Of a stretch of 28,124 bases of DNA, positions 7,683-15,295 are shown piece by piece (position 1 is the stretch's first letter; each line of letters begins with the position of its first letter). Below the pieces are notes generated by a model. That model had not been told where the DNA came from, ran no database searches, and saw nothing but the letters and a program-made list of their open reading frames with translations. Both the position numbers and the translations under genes were made by a program. This DNA is from Myxococcota bacterium (GTDB taxonomy: Bacteria > Myxococcota_C > UBA6777). The stretch spans positions 1 through 28,124 of the forward strand of contig CAUJFU010000166.1 of the NCBI GenBank assembly GCA_963169055.1. Direction: 5' to 3'.

Positions 7683-7806
7683 AGCCGTACTCACGTCTTG
7701 TAAAAGGTCAGAGGAGAAAGTTATGGGGGATGAATGGGATGTGCGCTGTGTTGCGCCTCTTCCCTCCCCCGCGATGCTTGGAGACCCGTCGGGCCGTCCG
7801 AAGCAG

Positions 7807-7835
7807 AACATAGGAAGCCCCTCGAAAAGTGTCAA
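7807..7835 (-). promoter_or_regulatory. Strong sigma70-type promoter for the LeuA-domain gene
   Basis: On the minus strand TTGACA (7835-7830), a 17-bp spacer and TATGTT (7812-7807). Transcription would start near 7800 and leave a leader of roughly 115 nt before the ATG at 7682. The rest of the 7683-7916 gap shows no other gene. Confidence 0.6.
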
Positions 7836-7916
7836 GCGCGCAACCACGGCCTGTTTTTTGAGCCTTTTTGTGTTCCCCCCACCCAGCACATCCCCGCCCC
7901 AAAAATCCTGCGGGCG

Positions 7917-9326
7917 TTAGGGACGAGCGGCAGGGGAAGAGGCAGGCATCGGAGAAGGCTTCAACATGGGAAGAACAGGAGGGCGCGGAGGCGTTGGGCG
8001 CGGGGCACCTGTTTTGGCTTTTTGGATGGACAAGAAGCTCTGCAATACGGCCCGACGGACGCGGATATCCGAATCGCTCATCATCTTTTGCAAGGTCGGC
8101 AAGGCAGAACGTGCGTCTGTTCCAAAGCTACCCAAGGCCATGACTGCGGCAAGGCGAACTTGCCAAGCCTTGTCCTGTGTTGCAGCCACCAGCGAAGGAA
8201 GCATCTCCGCACCAAACAAACGCAGTCCAGCCCCACCTTGCAAGGCCAAGGCACGAACCTCGGGTTCTTGGTCTTTGAGGGCTTGCGCCAAGATCACTTG
8301 AGCTTTTGCACCATAGCGCAAGATCAACTCCAACGCGGTATAACGCACATGAGGGTGCGTGTCTTTGAACATGGACAGCAAGACAGGAAACGCTTCTTGT
8401 GCGCCTCGCGTGAGATGACCATAAGCCAAGCATGCTGCCCCGCGCACCAACCATTCAGGATCTTTAAGTGCGTTCGTCACGAGAGGAAGGGCTTTTTCAC
8501 GGGCTTTTTGTCCCAACGCACTGATCGACCACAAGCTCGCTCGGCGGATCTTGGGTTCTTTGGATTGCGCGTGTTTGAGCAAAACGTCAAGCGAAGAGAT
8601 CGCATGCGGTCCAAACAACCCGATGGTTCGGATCGCGTTGTTGCGCAAACGTAGGCTTTTGTGTTCAAGGTTCTTCTGCAAGACAGGCAGCGCGACCTTT
8701 GGCCCCAAAAGAGTGATGCCTGCGGAGGCAGCCCGACGCACACCTGCATCGGAGTGATCGAGTGCATCAACCATCTTTTGCGCGTAGGCAGCCGCTTTCT
8801 CTTGGTGTCTTCCGATCTGAACCAACGCAGGCGCGAGTTTCTTTGGATCTTTTTCTTGATCGAGGATGGCCACAAGTTCCGCCAAAGGCCGCAATGGTTG
8901 GACTTTACGCTGCGGCCCCATCGGAAGAGCTTTGAGGGTCTGTTCGATCTCTTTTTTGAGTGCGTTGTCGCTGGTTTTTTTGTATAACCCCGCCAGTGCA
9001 GGTCGGGCGGGCCAAGCCCCGTTGCCCACCGCACGCAAAGCCCGCACAGAGGCGAACACCACACGCGGTTCTTTGTCTGCCAACGCGCCGATCAGCGCAG
9101 GTACAGCATCTTCGGCAACAGCGCCGATCTTTGCCAATTCCAGCGCAGCGACTTCTCGCTCCTTGGCGTCTGCCGAACTTAATTGCTTCGACCACTTGGC
9201 CGTCTCGCTTTCACGACAACCGACCGCCACAAGGCTCAACAGGACGACACAGCTCATGCGACACCACCAACCACCCCACAACGATCCTCCCATCTCTCGA
9301 CTTCGCGTCTTCTCTTTCAAAAACAT
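7917..9326 (-). CDS. HEAT-repeat lipoprotein
   Basis: A 469-residue protein dominated by HEAT or PBS-lyase-type helical repeats of about 35-40 residues. Repeats are recognisable from near residue 50 to 440 by Ala-rich helix pairs and recurring 'D.EP.VR..A...L...G' phrases (for example KEREVAALELAKIG, DKEPRVVFASVRALRAVG, SDIRVRRAVLQSFL). Such solenoids serve as protein-binding scaffolds. The N-terminus has a basic, Trp-rich stretch and then VVLLSLVAVGC with Cys at about 37, consistent with a lipoprotein signal. The C-terminus is Pro-rich (PRPTPPRPPVLPM). The ATG at 9326 is preceded by GGAG at a nine-base spacing; an ATG at 9293 would shorten the signal. It is divergent from the DMT transporter gene. 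No partner is obvious. Confidence 0.8.
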   Translation of the reverse strand: MFLKEKTRSREMGGSLWGGWWCRMSCVVLLSLVAVGCRESETAKWSKQLSSADAKEREVAALELAKIGAVAEDAVPALIGALADKEPRVVFASVRALRAVGNGAWPARPALAGLYKKTSDNALKKEIEQTLKALPMGPQRKVQPLRPLAELVAILDQEKDPKKLAPALVQIGRHQEKAAAYAQKMVDALDHSDAGVRRAASAGITLLGPKVALPVLQKNLEHKSLRLRNNAIRTIGLFGPHAISSLDVLLKHAQSKEPKIRRASLWSISALGQKAREKALPLVTNALKDPEWLVRGAACLAYGHLTRGAQEAFPVLLSMFKDTHPHVRYTALELILRYGAKAQVILAQALKDQEPEVRALALQGGAGLRLFGAEMLPSLVAATQDKAWQVRLAAVMALGSFGTDARSALPTLQKMMSDSDIRVRRAVLQSFLSIQKAKTGAPRPTPPRPPVLPMLKPSPMPASSPAARP

Positions 9327-9492
9327 CTCGAACCGCTCCATCACACGACGTGCAAAAAAAATGTTATGCTGCTTCGCAGAATCTTGCGATCTGGACGACC
9401 GCTTCAGCGAAAAGACGTTGTAGCACCAAGACAGCCACTCGCCAACCTCCAATTCAACCGACGCCCCCCATCCCCAACCCAAAGGAGCCTTT

Positions 9493-10566
9493 ATGGGAGA
9501 ACTCGCAGCACTTGCATCCGCAGCCATGTGGGCAATCGCGAGCCTTGTGTATGCCCGCCTCGGTCTGACGATCCGTGCGCTTGCGCTCAATCTTCTTGAG
9601 TGTACGTTCGCGTTGTTGATGCTTTCTCTTGTGTTGTGTGTTTGGACGCTCAACGACCCCTCCGTCGCACGCTGGCCCGATGCGCAAAGCGCCTACCTCC
9701 TGCTGGGAAGCGGCTTGATCGGCGTAGCATTCGGAGACACCGCCTATTTCCACTCCCTCAACCGACTTGGCCCACGCCGTTCGCTGATCGTTTCAGCCCT
9801 TACACCCGCCCTCACCGCATTGCTCGCCTCTCTCTTTTTGCGCGAAGCGATCACCCTCGCCATGCTTTTGGGGATGGCGCTCACCTTGGGCGGGATCTTT
9901 TGGGTGATCCATGAAAAACACCACCCCCCCCAAACCACTCCGATCCCAAAAGCCGATGCCTCCGAACATTCCGAACCCAACAAGCTGCACCATTCCTCCG
10001 AGCATTCCGAACCCAACAAGCCACATAACCCTTCTGGCTCTTCGGTCGTTTCTGAATCTGCCGAACCATCGGAATGTTTCGATCCTATACAACCCACCGA
10101 ACAGCCAGAGTCTCCCACCTACACCCTCATCGAATGGCGGGGGGTGGCATGGGGGCTTCTTGCCGCGTTCTGTCAAGCGGCAGGGAATATCCTCACCAAA
10201 AAAGGCGGCGGTACACTCCCTGCCCTTCCGATCGCGATATTTCGGCTGGCGGCAGGTGTGTTGAGCCTATTTTTGTTGGTGCTTTTGTTGGGTCGATTGC
10301 GGGAGAGCTTTGTTCCGCTACAAAACAAACACCACGTTCAACTGCTTCTTTTAGCGACATTTTTTGGAACATTTCTCGGGATTTGGCTGCAAGTCGTCGG
10401 TCTGCGTTACGCGCCTTCGGCGGGGATCGCCTCGACCTTGTCTTCGACCAGTCCGTTGTTTGTGCTGCCGCTTGCGTTTTTTGTCTTGCGTGAACCGCTG
10501 GGGATTCGGGCGATCCTTGGGGCCTTTTTCGCGCTCTGTGGGGTCGCGATCCTTTTTCTGATTTGA
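9493..10566 (+). CDS. EamA/DMT-superfamily exporter with an inserted acidic linker
   Basis: A 357-residue inner-membrane protein with the two-EamA-domain arrangement of drug/metabolite transporters, probably ten membrane helices. Domain 1 (about 1-138) contains 'GLIGVAFGDTAYFHSLNRLGPRR' and a run of helices. Domain 2 (about 215-357) contains 'LRYAPSAGIASTLSSTSPLFVLPLAFFVLREPLG', the typical EamA end. Between them is an unusual charged linker (about 140-210) with a repeated SEHSEPNK phrase and many Ser, Pro and Glu; most relatives have only a short loop. The ATG at 9493 has an AAAGGAG site at good spacing. Substrate unknown. A truncated paralogue follows immediately, overlapping by four bases. 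Confidence 0.85.
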   Translation: MGELAALASAAMWAIASLVYARLGLTIRALALNLLECTFALLMLSLVLCVWTLNDPSVARWPDAQSAYLLLGSGLIGVAFGDTAYFHSLNRLGPRRSLIVSALTPALTALLASLFLREAITLAMLLGMALTLGGIFWVIHEKHHPPQTTPIPKADASEHSEPNKLHHSSEHSEPNKPHNPSGSSVVSESAEPSECFDPIQPTEQPESPTYTLIEWRGVAWGLLAAFCQAAGNILTKKGGGTLPALPIAIFRLAAGVLSLFLLVLLLGRLRESFVPLQNKHHVQLLLLATFFGTFLGIWLQVVGLRYAPSAGIASTLSSTSPLFVLPLAFFVLREPLGIRAILGAFFALCGVAILFLI

Positions 10567-10910
10567 GAGAAGGCATATCAAAGGAGTTCGAACAAGCGAG
10601 CGTCTTGGGTCTTTGGGTCGTGGTATTCTTGCTGGGTCGTCTGCGTGAAAGTCTCCGTCCATTGCGTGAACCCACGCAGTTTGGGTGGCTTCTGCTCGCG
10701 ACCTTCCTTGGCACGTTTCTGGGTATCTGGTTTCAGGTCGCGGGTTTGCGATACACGGCCTCAGCAGGGGTCGCATCGACGTTATCTTCGACCAGTCCGT
10801 TGTTTGTGCTTCCCCTTGCTTTTTTTGTCCTGCACGAATCGCTCAGCTTGCGGGCCATCCTCGGGGCATTGCTTGCGGTGGTTGGAGTTGCGTTGCTTTT
10901 CCTCGGCTAA
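10563..10910 (+). pseudogene. Truncated paralogue of the upstream EamA transporter (C-terminal half-domain)
   Basis: About 100 residues align end to end with the last 100 residues of the preceding transporter (LLGRLRES, LLLATF, GTFLGIW.QV.GLRY, STLSSTSPLFVLPLAFFVL, RAILGA), with roughly 70% identity by eye. At DNA level the longest exact match I see is 26 nt, and many differences fall at third codon positions, so the copy diverged as a functional gene before losing its front. All of domain 1 and half of domain 2 are missing. The only in-frame start options are TTG or other weak codons; an AAAGGAG at 10579-10585 may be the remnant ribosome site left by an internal deletion. Translation into a small membrane protein cannot be excluded. 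Confidence 0.75.
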
Positions 10911-10965
10911 GACGATCCTCTGAGAGATGCGTACACAAAGGAGAGTGCGTAGACGCCCGATTCTT

Positions 10966-10991
10966 GGGCAGCCACAGGGGGCAGCCCCTAC
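10966..10991 (-). repeat. Short dispersed repeat, family 2, copy 3 (reverse orientation)
   Basis: Read on the minus strand it is GTAGGGGCTGCCCCC-TGTGGCTGCCC, matching the copy at 556-581 at nearly every position. It lies in the 235-bp gap between the truncated transporter and the nuclease gene. Confidence 0.7.
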
Positions 10992-11094
10992 ATCGGTCGC
11001 TCACGCGACGGACAGATTTCGTATCAACGGGTGCTTAGAACGCGCTATGGCCACCATGACCTACATCGATCACGCGATGGACAGATTTTGTATC
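10989..11094 (+). repeat. Imperfect direct repeats of about 35 bp
   Basis: TACATCGGTCGCTCACGCGACGGACAGATTTCGTATC begins at 10989 and recurs as TACATCGATCACGCGATGGACAGATTTTGTATC at 11062. The second copy lacks four bases and has a few substitutions. The repeats lie downstream of the nuclease gene's stop. No gene is seen in 10911-11145. Confidence 0.65.
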
Positions 11095-11145
11095 GCACCA
11101 CGAGTTCCTTGTTTCGGGCGTGGGACGAAAGCCTCGGTACGCTTT

Positions 11146-11847
11146 TCAGCGCAAGCAGGACGCCTTACGCGAACCAAATCGCTTCTTGTATGGGATGTAA
11201 CGCATACAAGATCCTTCGCGGCAGACCCACTCACAGGTGCGAAAACGCTGGTTGTGTTCGATCTTTTTGGACGAACCATCGCGTGTTGAGATCAGGCGGA
11301 TGTAGGCGCTGCGATAACGTGCGTTGCGGCTGTGTACGCTCGTCACAAGGTACGCAGGGATACCTTTGGCCCAGATGCCTCTGCCCTTGCGTTGGGCTTG
11401 ACGCTGCCACGCATTCCAACGCGCATCAGCGGGGCCTCGGATGCTGTAAGTGTGCGCCAAGCCGCGCAACAACAAAGCCCGCGCAAAGCCTTCGCAACGC
11501 ACCAAGGCTCGGCCATATCCGCCACCCTCGGGCAAGGTCTCGCACCGCCATGTCCGCGAACGCGCCAAATCTGACGCCTTATCATTCACACGCTCCAATT
11601 CTTCCGCTGTCCACGTCCCCCACCGATGGACAGGACCGTAATTCTCCAACGTGTTATAACCCTCCAAACGCGCTTTGATCCGAGGCCGTCCCACCGAATG
11701 AAACGTATCTCCATCCAACCACCGAACCCGCAACAACCGCCCATCCAACATCACCGTCGAAGTGGGCGGAAGCTGCGACCACGCCGCCCCTTCCGACCAC
11801 AACACACCGATCCCCATCCACACACTCAAACACCAACGCTTCCACAT
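11146..11847 (-). CDS. Secreted staphylococcal nuclease-like (SNase/TNase) protein
   Basis: A 233-residue protein with an N-terminal signal peptide (about 1-24, LSVWMGIGVLWSEGAAWS) and an SNase-fold domain. The start of the domain, VRWLDGDTFHSVG...IKARLEGYNTLENYGP, matches the 'V.DGDT......RL.G.DTPE' signature; the second part carries GRALVRCEGFARALLLRGLAH and 'WQRQAQRKGRGIWA', as in thermonuclease homologues. Members cut DNA or RNA with Ca2+. The expected catalytic Arg and Glu are not all clear in this divergent copy, so activity is uncertain. About 70 residues beyond the domain contain Cys and many basic residues. The ATG at 11847 has an AGGAG site seven bases away. It is divergent from the endonuclease III gene. 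Confidence 0.75.
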   Translation of the reverse strand: MWKRWCLSVWMGIGVLWSEGAAWSQLPPTSTVMLDGRLLRVRWLDGDTFHSVGRPRIKARLEGYNTLENYGPVHRWGTWTAEELERVNDKASDLARSRTWRCETLPEGGGYGRALVRCEGFARALLLRGLAHTYSIRGPADARWNAWQRQAQRKGRGIWAKGIPAYLVTSVHSRNARYRSAYIRLISTRDGSSKKIEHNQRFRTCEWVCREGSCMRYIPYKKRFGSRKASCLR

Positions 11848-11882
11848 CGCTCACTCCTACTGTCAAAGATGGACGCCCCATC

Positions 11883-11901
11883 GCGTCTGCCGATCAGACG
11901 C
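11883..11901. promoter_or_regulatory. Perfect 7-bp dyad upstream of the nuclease gene
   Basis: GCGTCTG-CCGAT-CAGACGC forms a 7-bp inverted repeat with a five-base centre, 36 bp upstream of the nuclease ATG. It could be an operator or an RNA hairpin in the 5' leader. It is not followed by a U-tract toward either gene that would make it a clear terminator. Confidence 0.35.
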
Positions 11902-11963
11902 ATAGAGATCCTTTTTCGATCCAGACGCGCAAAAATTCGGCGTATTCATTCGCAAGCCCATCA

Positions 11964-12060
11964 ACCCAAAAACACCCAAGCGACGAACGCAACACGCTCC
12001 CCCCAACGTCGCAAATGCGCCGATGTTTCACCATTAACCCCAAAACACCCAAGCGACGAA
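11964..12060 (+). repeat. Two direct repeats in the nuclease/nth intergenic region
   Basis: ACCCAAAAACACCCAAGCGACGAA at 11964-11987 recurs as ACCCCAAAACACCCAAGCGACGAA at 12037-12060 (one mismatch), a period of 73 bp. The sequence after each copy also keeps partial similarity, so this may be a decayed tandem duplication. The 330-bp gap 11848-12176 is otherwise empty. Confidence 0.6.
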
Positions 12061-12176
12061 TACAACGAGACCCAAAGTTCCAACCAAAGAACCAGACCCT
12101 TGCCAAAGCGCACCGTGTTCGGCCTGTTCTTCATCCCATCCATCGGCTCGACACCGTTTTTGCAGGAGATCCGTTG

Positions 12177-12806
12177 ATGACATCGAAACAAAAAGCACGC
12201 AAGATCCAACAAATCCTCGATCAGCTTTTTCCCGAAACCCCCATCCCACTCAAGCACCAAGACCCTTACACCTTGCTCGTTGCGGTTGTACTCTCTGCCC
12301 AATGCACCGATCAGCGCGTCAACCAAGTGACGCCTGCTCTGTTTCAACTCGCCGACACACCCGAAAAGATGGCTGCTCTGCCTGTAGACACCATCCAAGA
12401 GATCATCCGTCCCTGCGGTCTTTCAGCCTCCAAAGCCAGCGCAATCCACCGCTGTTCCGCCCTTTTGCTCGAAAAGCATCAGGGCCAAGTTCCAAAAAGC
12501 TTTGAAGAACTCGAAGCCCTCCCGGGAGTCGGCCACAAAACGGCCTCCGTGATCATGTCACAAGCCTTCGGTCAGTCGGCCTTTCCCGTCGATACGCACA
12601 TCCATCGACTGGCCGCTCGTTGGGGCCTGAGCAGCGGAAAGAACGTCCAAACCACCGAACAAGACCTCAAAAAGTTGTTCCCCCAAAAAAGTTGGAACAA
12701 GCTTCACTTACAGATCATTTATTTTGGGCGCTCTTATTGCCCTGCACGCGGGCATGATCCCACACAATGCCCCGTCTGTTCGTGGGCATCCGCACCTGAG
12801 ATCTGA
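12177..12806 (+). CDS. nth: Endonuclease III, DNA base-excision glycosylase/AP lyase, with an incomplete Fe-S motif
   Basis: A 209-residue enzyme that removes oxidised pyrimidines from DNA and cleaves the abasic site. The helix-hairpin-helix LPGVGHKTASV carries the catalytic Lys at 121, and the catalytic Asp is at 139 in FPVDTHIHRLAARWGL; both positions match E. coli Nth (K120, D138). LSAQCTDQRVN near the front is also typical. The C-terminus normally binds a [4Fe-4S] cluster with C-x6-C-x2-C-x5-C. Here the cysteines are 188, 198 and 201 (C-x9-C-x2-C) and the protein ends at 209 without the fourth, so the cluster is probably absent or altered. The ATG at 12177 has AGGAG eight bases upstream, which rules out the longer upstream frame. 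Convergent with selD, 25 bp apart. Confidence 0.92.
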   Translation: MTSKQKARKIQQILDQLFPETPIPLKHQDPYTLLVAVVLSAQCTDQRVNQVTPALFQLADTPEKMAALPVDTIQEIIRPCGLSASKASAIHRCSALLLEKHQGQVPKSFEELEALPGVGHKTASVIMSQAFGQSAFPVDTHIHRLAARWGLSSGKNVQTTEQDLKKLFPQKSWNKLHLQIIYFGRSYCPARGHDPTQCPVCSWASAPEI

Positions 12807-12831
12807 TAGAACTGGCAAGTGACAGGGGCCT

Positions 12832-13887
12832 TTAAAGAAGCAAGATCGGGGGCATATCGAGCGGGGCGGGGCGGATCTCGCCGATGTGGGCGGCGATCGA
12901 CAGACCGCGTTGATGGAGGGCAGCCAAACAATCCGCAGCGTGTTGTGGGGGAATGGAGAACAACAAGCCGCCCGAAGTTTGGGGATCAAAGAGCAGATCA
13001 AAACGGGCCTTGTCTACGGCGTCACCACCGACAACGAAGGGGCCGTAGAATCGTTGGTTATCGCGCAAACCGCCCGGGATGGTCTGTTGTTGTGCAAACT
13101 CCAACGCGCCACGCAGAAACGGAATAGCAGCGACATTCAAAACAGCCGATACACCGCTGCCTTTGACCATCTCGTGCAGATGCCCGATCAAACCAAAGCC
13201 CGTGACGTCGGTGGCTGCGGTGACATGGTGTTCCAACATCACTTCTGCTGCGACTCGATTCAATTGCTTCATCGAGGCGGTGGCTTCGAGTAAAAGATCG
13301 TCGGGCAGGCGTTCGCGTTTGAGCGCGGTCATCAACACACCTGTGCCGATGGCCTTGGTCAAAAAGAGTTGATCGCCCGGGTGTGCGGTGGAATTACGCA
13401 CGATCTGTTGTGGATGAATCAGCGCAGTGACGGCCATCCCGTACTTGAGTTCGGGATCTTTGACCGAGTGGCCGCCCAAGATCACCACACCTGCTTCACG
13501 TGCCATCTCCCAGCCTCCACGCAAGATATCCGCCAACACTTTGAGCGGAAGTTGCGTGGTTGGAAACCCCACGATGTTCAATGCCGTGATCGGCTTGGCT
13601 CCCATCGCGTAAGCATCGCTGAGTGCGTTGGCAGCGGCGATCTGGCCGTATTCGTAGGGGTTATCCACGATTGGCGTAAAAAAATCCACCGTCTGAACCA
13701 AGGCAAGGTCATTGGAAAGTTGAAAGACCCCTGCATCGTCGTTGGTATCGATGCCCACCAAGACACGCGGATCCGCGATCTCTGGCAGGCCCGAGAGGAT
13801 ATCGCCTAGGTCGCCCGGACCTAGCTTACTCGCTCACCCCGCACAAGTGACGAGATGCGTGAGTTTGGTGATCTCTTCGCGTGTCAT
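12832..13887 (-). CDS. selD: Selenide, water dikinase; itself a selenoprotein (in-frame UGA = Sec18)
   Basis: SelD makes selenophosphate from selenide and ATP, the selenium donor for selenocysteine and selenouridine synthesis. The frame from 13761 downward clearly encodes SelD (VGIDTNDDAGVF, GGHSVKDPE, ATDVTGFGLIGHL, DPQTSGGLL) but lacks the N-terminus. Upstream in the same frame the minus strand reads from an ATG at 13887 through one TGA (13836-13834) as MTREEITKLTHLVTCAGUAS and then KLGPGDLGDILSGL. The TGA falls exactly at the catalytic Cys/Sec position of the family, just before the conserved Lys. Total length is 351 residues, normal for SelD. A ribosome site AAGGACAGGAC precedes the ATG. 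A perfect hairpin follows the UGA. A conventional gene caller would miss the first 42 codons. SelA, SelB and tRNA-Sec are not in the window and must be elsewhere. Confidence 0.93.
13806..13836 (-). promoter_or_regulatory. Candidate bacterial SECIS element in selD
   Basis: Reading on the minus strand: TGA, nine bases, then CTAGGTC-CGGGC-GACCTAG, a perfect 7-bp stem with a five-base loop. The stem begins ten bases after the UGA and the loop begins about 17 bases after it. That is within the distance known for SelB-binding SECIS hairpins. The codons in the stem also encode the conserved LGPGDLG stretch, so coding constraint contributes to the sequence. Confidence 0.7.
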
Positions 13888-13940
13888 GTCCTGTCCTTCG
13901 TATTTGCAAATTCGTGGTGAAAGTGACGCTGTTCGGCTTG

Positions 13941-14068
13941 TTTTGTGGGGCATTGCCCCACGCCCCACAAGGGACCAAAGGCCCCTTGACCCCGTGTGGA
14001 CGGAGCGATCATTCGTTTTTCAGACAAACAGCGCTGCCGCTTGAAGGGGCACGAACACGGGGTTTTTG
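13941..14068 (-). repeat. Dispersed 114-bp structured repeat, family 1, copy B
   Basis: On the minus strand it reads CCAAAAACCCCGTGTTCGTG and continues like copies A and C. It keeps the length, the CAAGGG/CCCTTG palindrome and a perfect GTGGGGC-AAT-GCCCCAC hairpin, while the loop bases differ from the other copies. CCCCGTGT at the start can pair with ACACGGGG in the middle. It lies between selD and the cytochrome gene, within the 5' region of both. Confidence 0.75.
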
Positions 14069-14266
14069 GAAACTGTGCGATGGCGTAAATACTGGGAGTG
14101 GTGGGATGCACAGTTCCCGTTTGACCGAGCTTTTTGGAAAAAGCCCGCGCAAGAGAAAGCACACTCTACGCCCATCGTCAAGCAAACGAAGATTGCCTTC
14201 TCTTGCTTTTTCTGCAAACGATACGAAACAGCAAGGCCGCTCCCCTCGAACAAAGGACTTTTTTTG

Positions 14267-15094
14267 ATGAAACGAACGACTCTAAACCAGATCATCGACC
14301 TCTTGGCAGCGGTGTTTTTCCTTGGGATGATCGCGACGGGATACATCTTGTATTTCCCGCTTCCACCCGGCACAAACAAATCGCATCTATTGTGGAGCTT
14401 GACGCGACACCGATGGGGCGAGATCCACGCTTGGCTCAGCCTTGGAGTGCTGGCGATCTTGTTTCTGCATCTTGCGCTGCATTGGTCGTGGATCGTGGTC
14501 GCCGTATCTCAGCGCCTTGGCCTCACAAGAGACCCCCAAGCCAAGCACCTCAAAAGCGGTATCATCACGACGCTTGTGTTGCTCGGCATCTTGGGCGCTT
14601 TTGCGTGGATCACACAAGTCTCTGTGAAGGAACAAACCACGCCCTGTTGTCCGCCGAAACAACGAAGGAAAGCCCCCATCTCGACGACGCCCTCGCGCCA
14701 TCCCTCGTCGACAGCGACCCCGCAGCCACGAGCGCGGCTCACGCCTCCGACACAACGCGTCCCCGCTGCACCTCCGATCGAGTATTGGAAGGATGTGTAT
14801 CCGCGCCTCGCTTCGGCTTGTTTGCGATGCCACGGCCCGAACAAAACACGCGGCGGATTTCGCCTCGACAGACGAGAAGATTATTTCGGATCAAACGAAA
14901 ATGCTGCCCTTGTCCTCCCTCGAAACAGCGCCCAAAGTCCGCTACTGAGCATCGTCAAAGGCGAGCGACCTTCGATGGCTGCGGCAGAGGCGCACAAACT
15001 TCCCCCTCGCGATATCGACCTGCTTCGGGCTTGGATCGACGCGGGCGCGCTGTGGTCGCAACACGCAGCCCCCAAAAAACAGGACGCTCCATAA
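14267..15094 (+). CDS. Membrane DUF4405-like protein fused to a cytochrome c-type domain
   Basis: A 275-residue predicted redox protein. Residues about 5-120 hold three hydrophobic helices (IIDLLAAVFFLGMIATGYIL; WLSLGVLAILFLHLALHWSW; GIITTLVLLGILGAFAWI) with His residues spaced as in DUF4405-type cytochrome b-like domains (HRWGEIHAW, LHLALHW), which could bind haem b. A Pro/Thr/Arg-rich linker follows (about 125-165). The C-terminal domain has a covalent haem site CLRCH at about 185-189 and then 'TRGGFRLDRREDYFG', 'SPLLSIVKGE' and 'LPPRDIDLLRAWIDAGALW', which resembles the C-type cytochrome domain at the front of planctomycete-type PSCyt1 proteins. The ATG at 14267 has AAAGGA nine to ten bases upstream. 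No operon partner is visible. The electron donor and acceptor are unknown; the b/c fusion is inferred from motifs. Confidence 0.75.
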   Translation: MKRTTLNQIIDLLAAVFFLGMIATGYILYFPLPPGTNKSHLLWSLTRHRWGEIHAWLSLGVLAILFLHLALHWSWIVVAVSQRLGLTRDPQAKHLKSGIITTLVLLGILGAFAWITQVSVKEQTTPCCPPKQRRKAPISTTPSRHPSSTATPQPRARLTPPTQRVPAAPPIEYWKDVYPRLASACLRCHGPNKTRGGFRLDRREDYFGSNENAALVLPRNSAQSPLLSIVKGERPSMAAAEAHKLPPRDIDLLRAWIDAGALWSQHAAPKKQDAP

Positions 15095-15136
15095 AGCGCA
15101 AACAGCCGCAACAACCGACATCTATCGCAGCAGTCG

Positions 15137-15286
15137 CACGCAAAAGACCGCAGCAAATATGCGAGATCCCCCCATGGTGTGATCGAAAAAGGTAGGGGCA
15201 GTCCCCCTCGAAAAAGGTAGGGGCAGTCCCCCCGTGGCTGCCCGACGACAGAAAAACCGCAGCGAGCACACGCAAAAGACCGCAGC
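15137..15286 (+). repeat. Doubled family 2 repeat flanked by an exact 18-bp direct repeat
   Basis: CACGCAAAAGACCGCAGC occurs at 15137-15154 and again, identical, at 15269-15286. Between them, a 25-bp unit TCGAAAAAGGTAGGGGCAGT plus CCCCC is present twice in tandem (15183-15207 and 15208-15232) and ends in GTGGCTGCCC, like the other family 2 copies. The arrangement recalls an inserted element with duplicated flanks, but 18 bp is long for a target duplication. No gene lies in 15095-15295. Confidence 0.7.
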
Positions 15287-15295
15287 GATGGCAGT

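Noticed and set aside
7683-7889. N-terminal extension of the LeuA-domain protein to 7889
   Set aside because: A strong TTGACA-N17-TATGTT promoter lies within it, and the translated extension shows no family similarity.
9327-9653. N-terminal extension of the HEAT protein to 9653
   Set aside because: It overlaps the divergent exporter gene and its ribosome site. The signal peptide and GGAG site support a start near 9326.
11031-12177. Plus-strand frames opposite and beyond the nuclease gene
   Set aside because: They are shadows of the nuclease gene, or low-complexity Pro/Thr/Arg runs over direct repeats. No ribosome site precedes them; the one at 12164-12168 belongs to nth.
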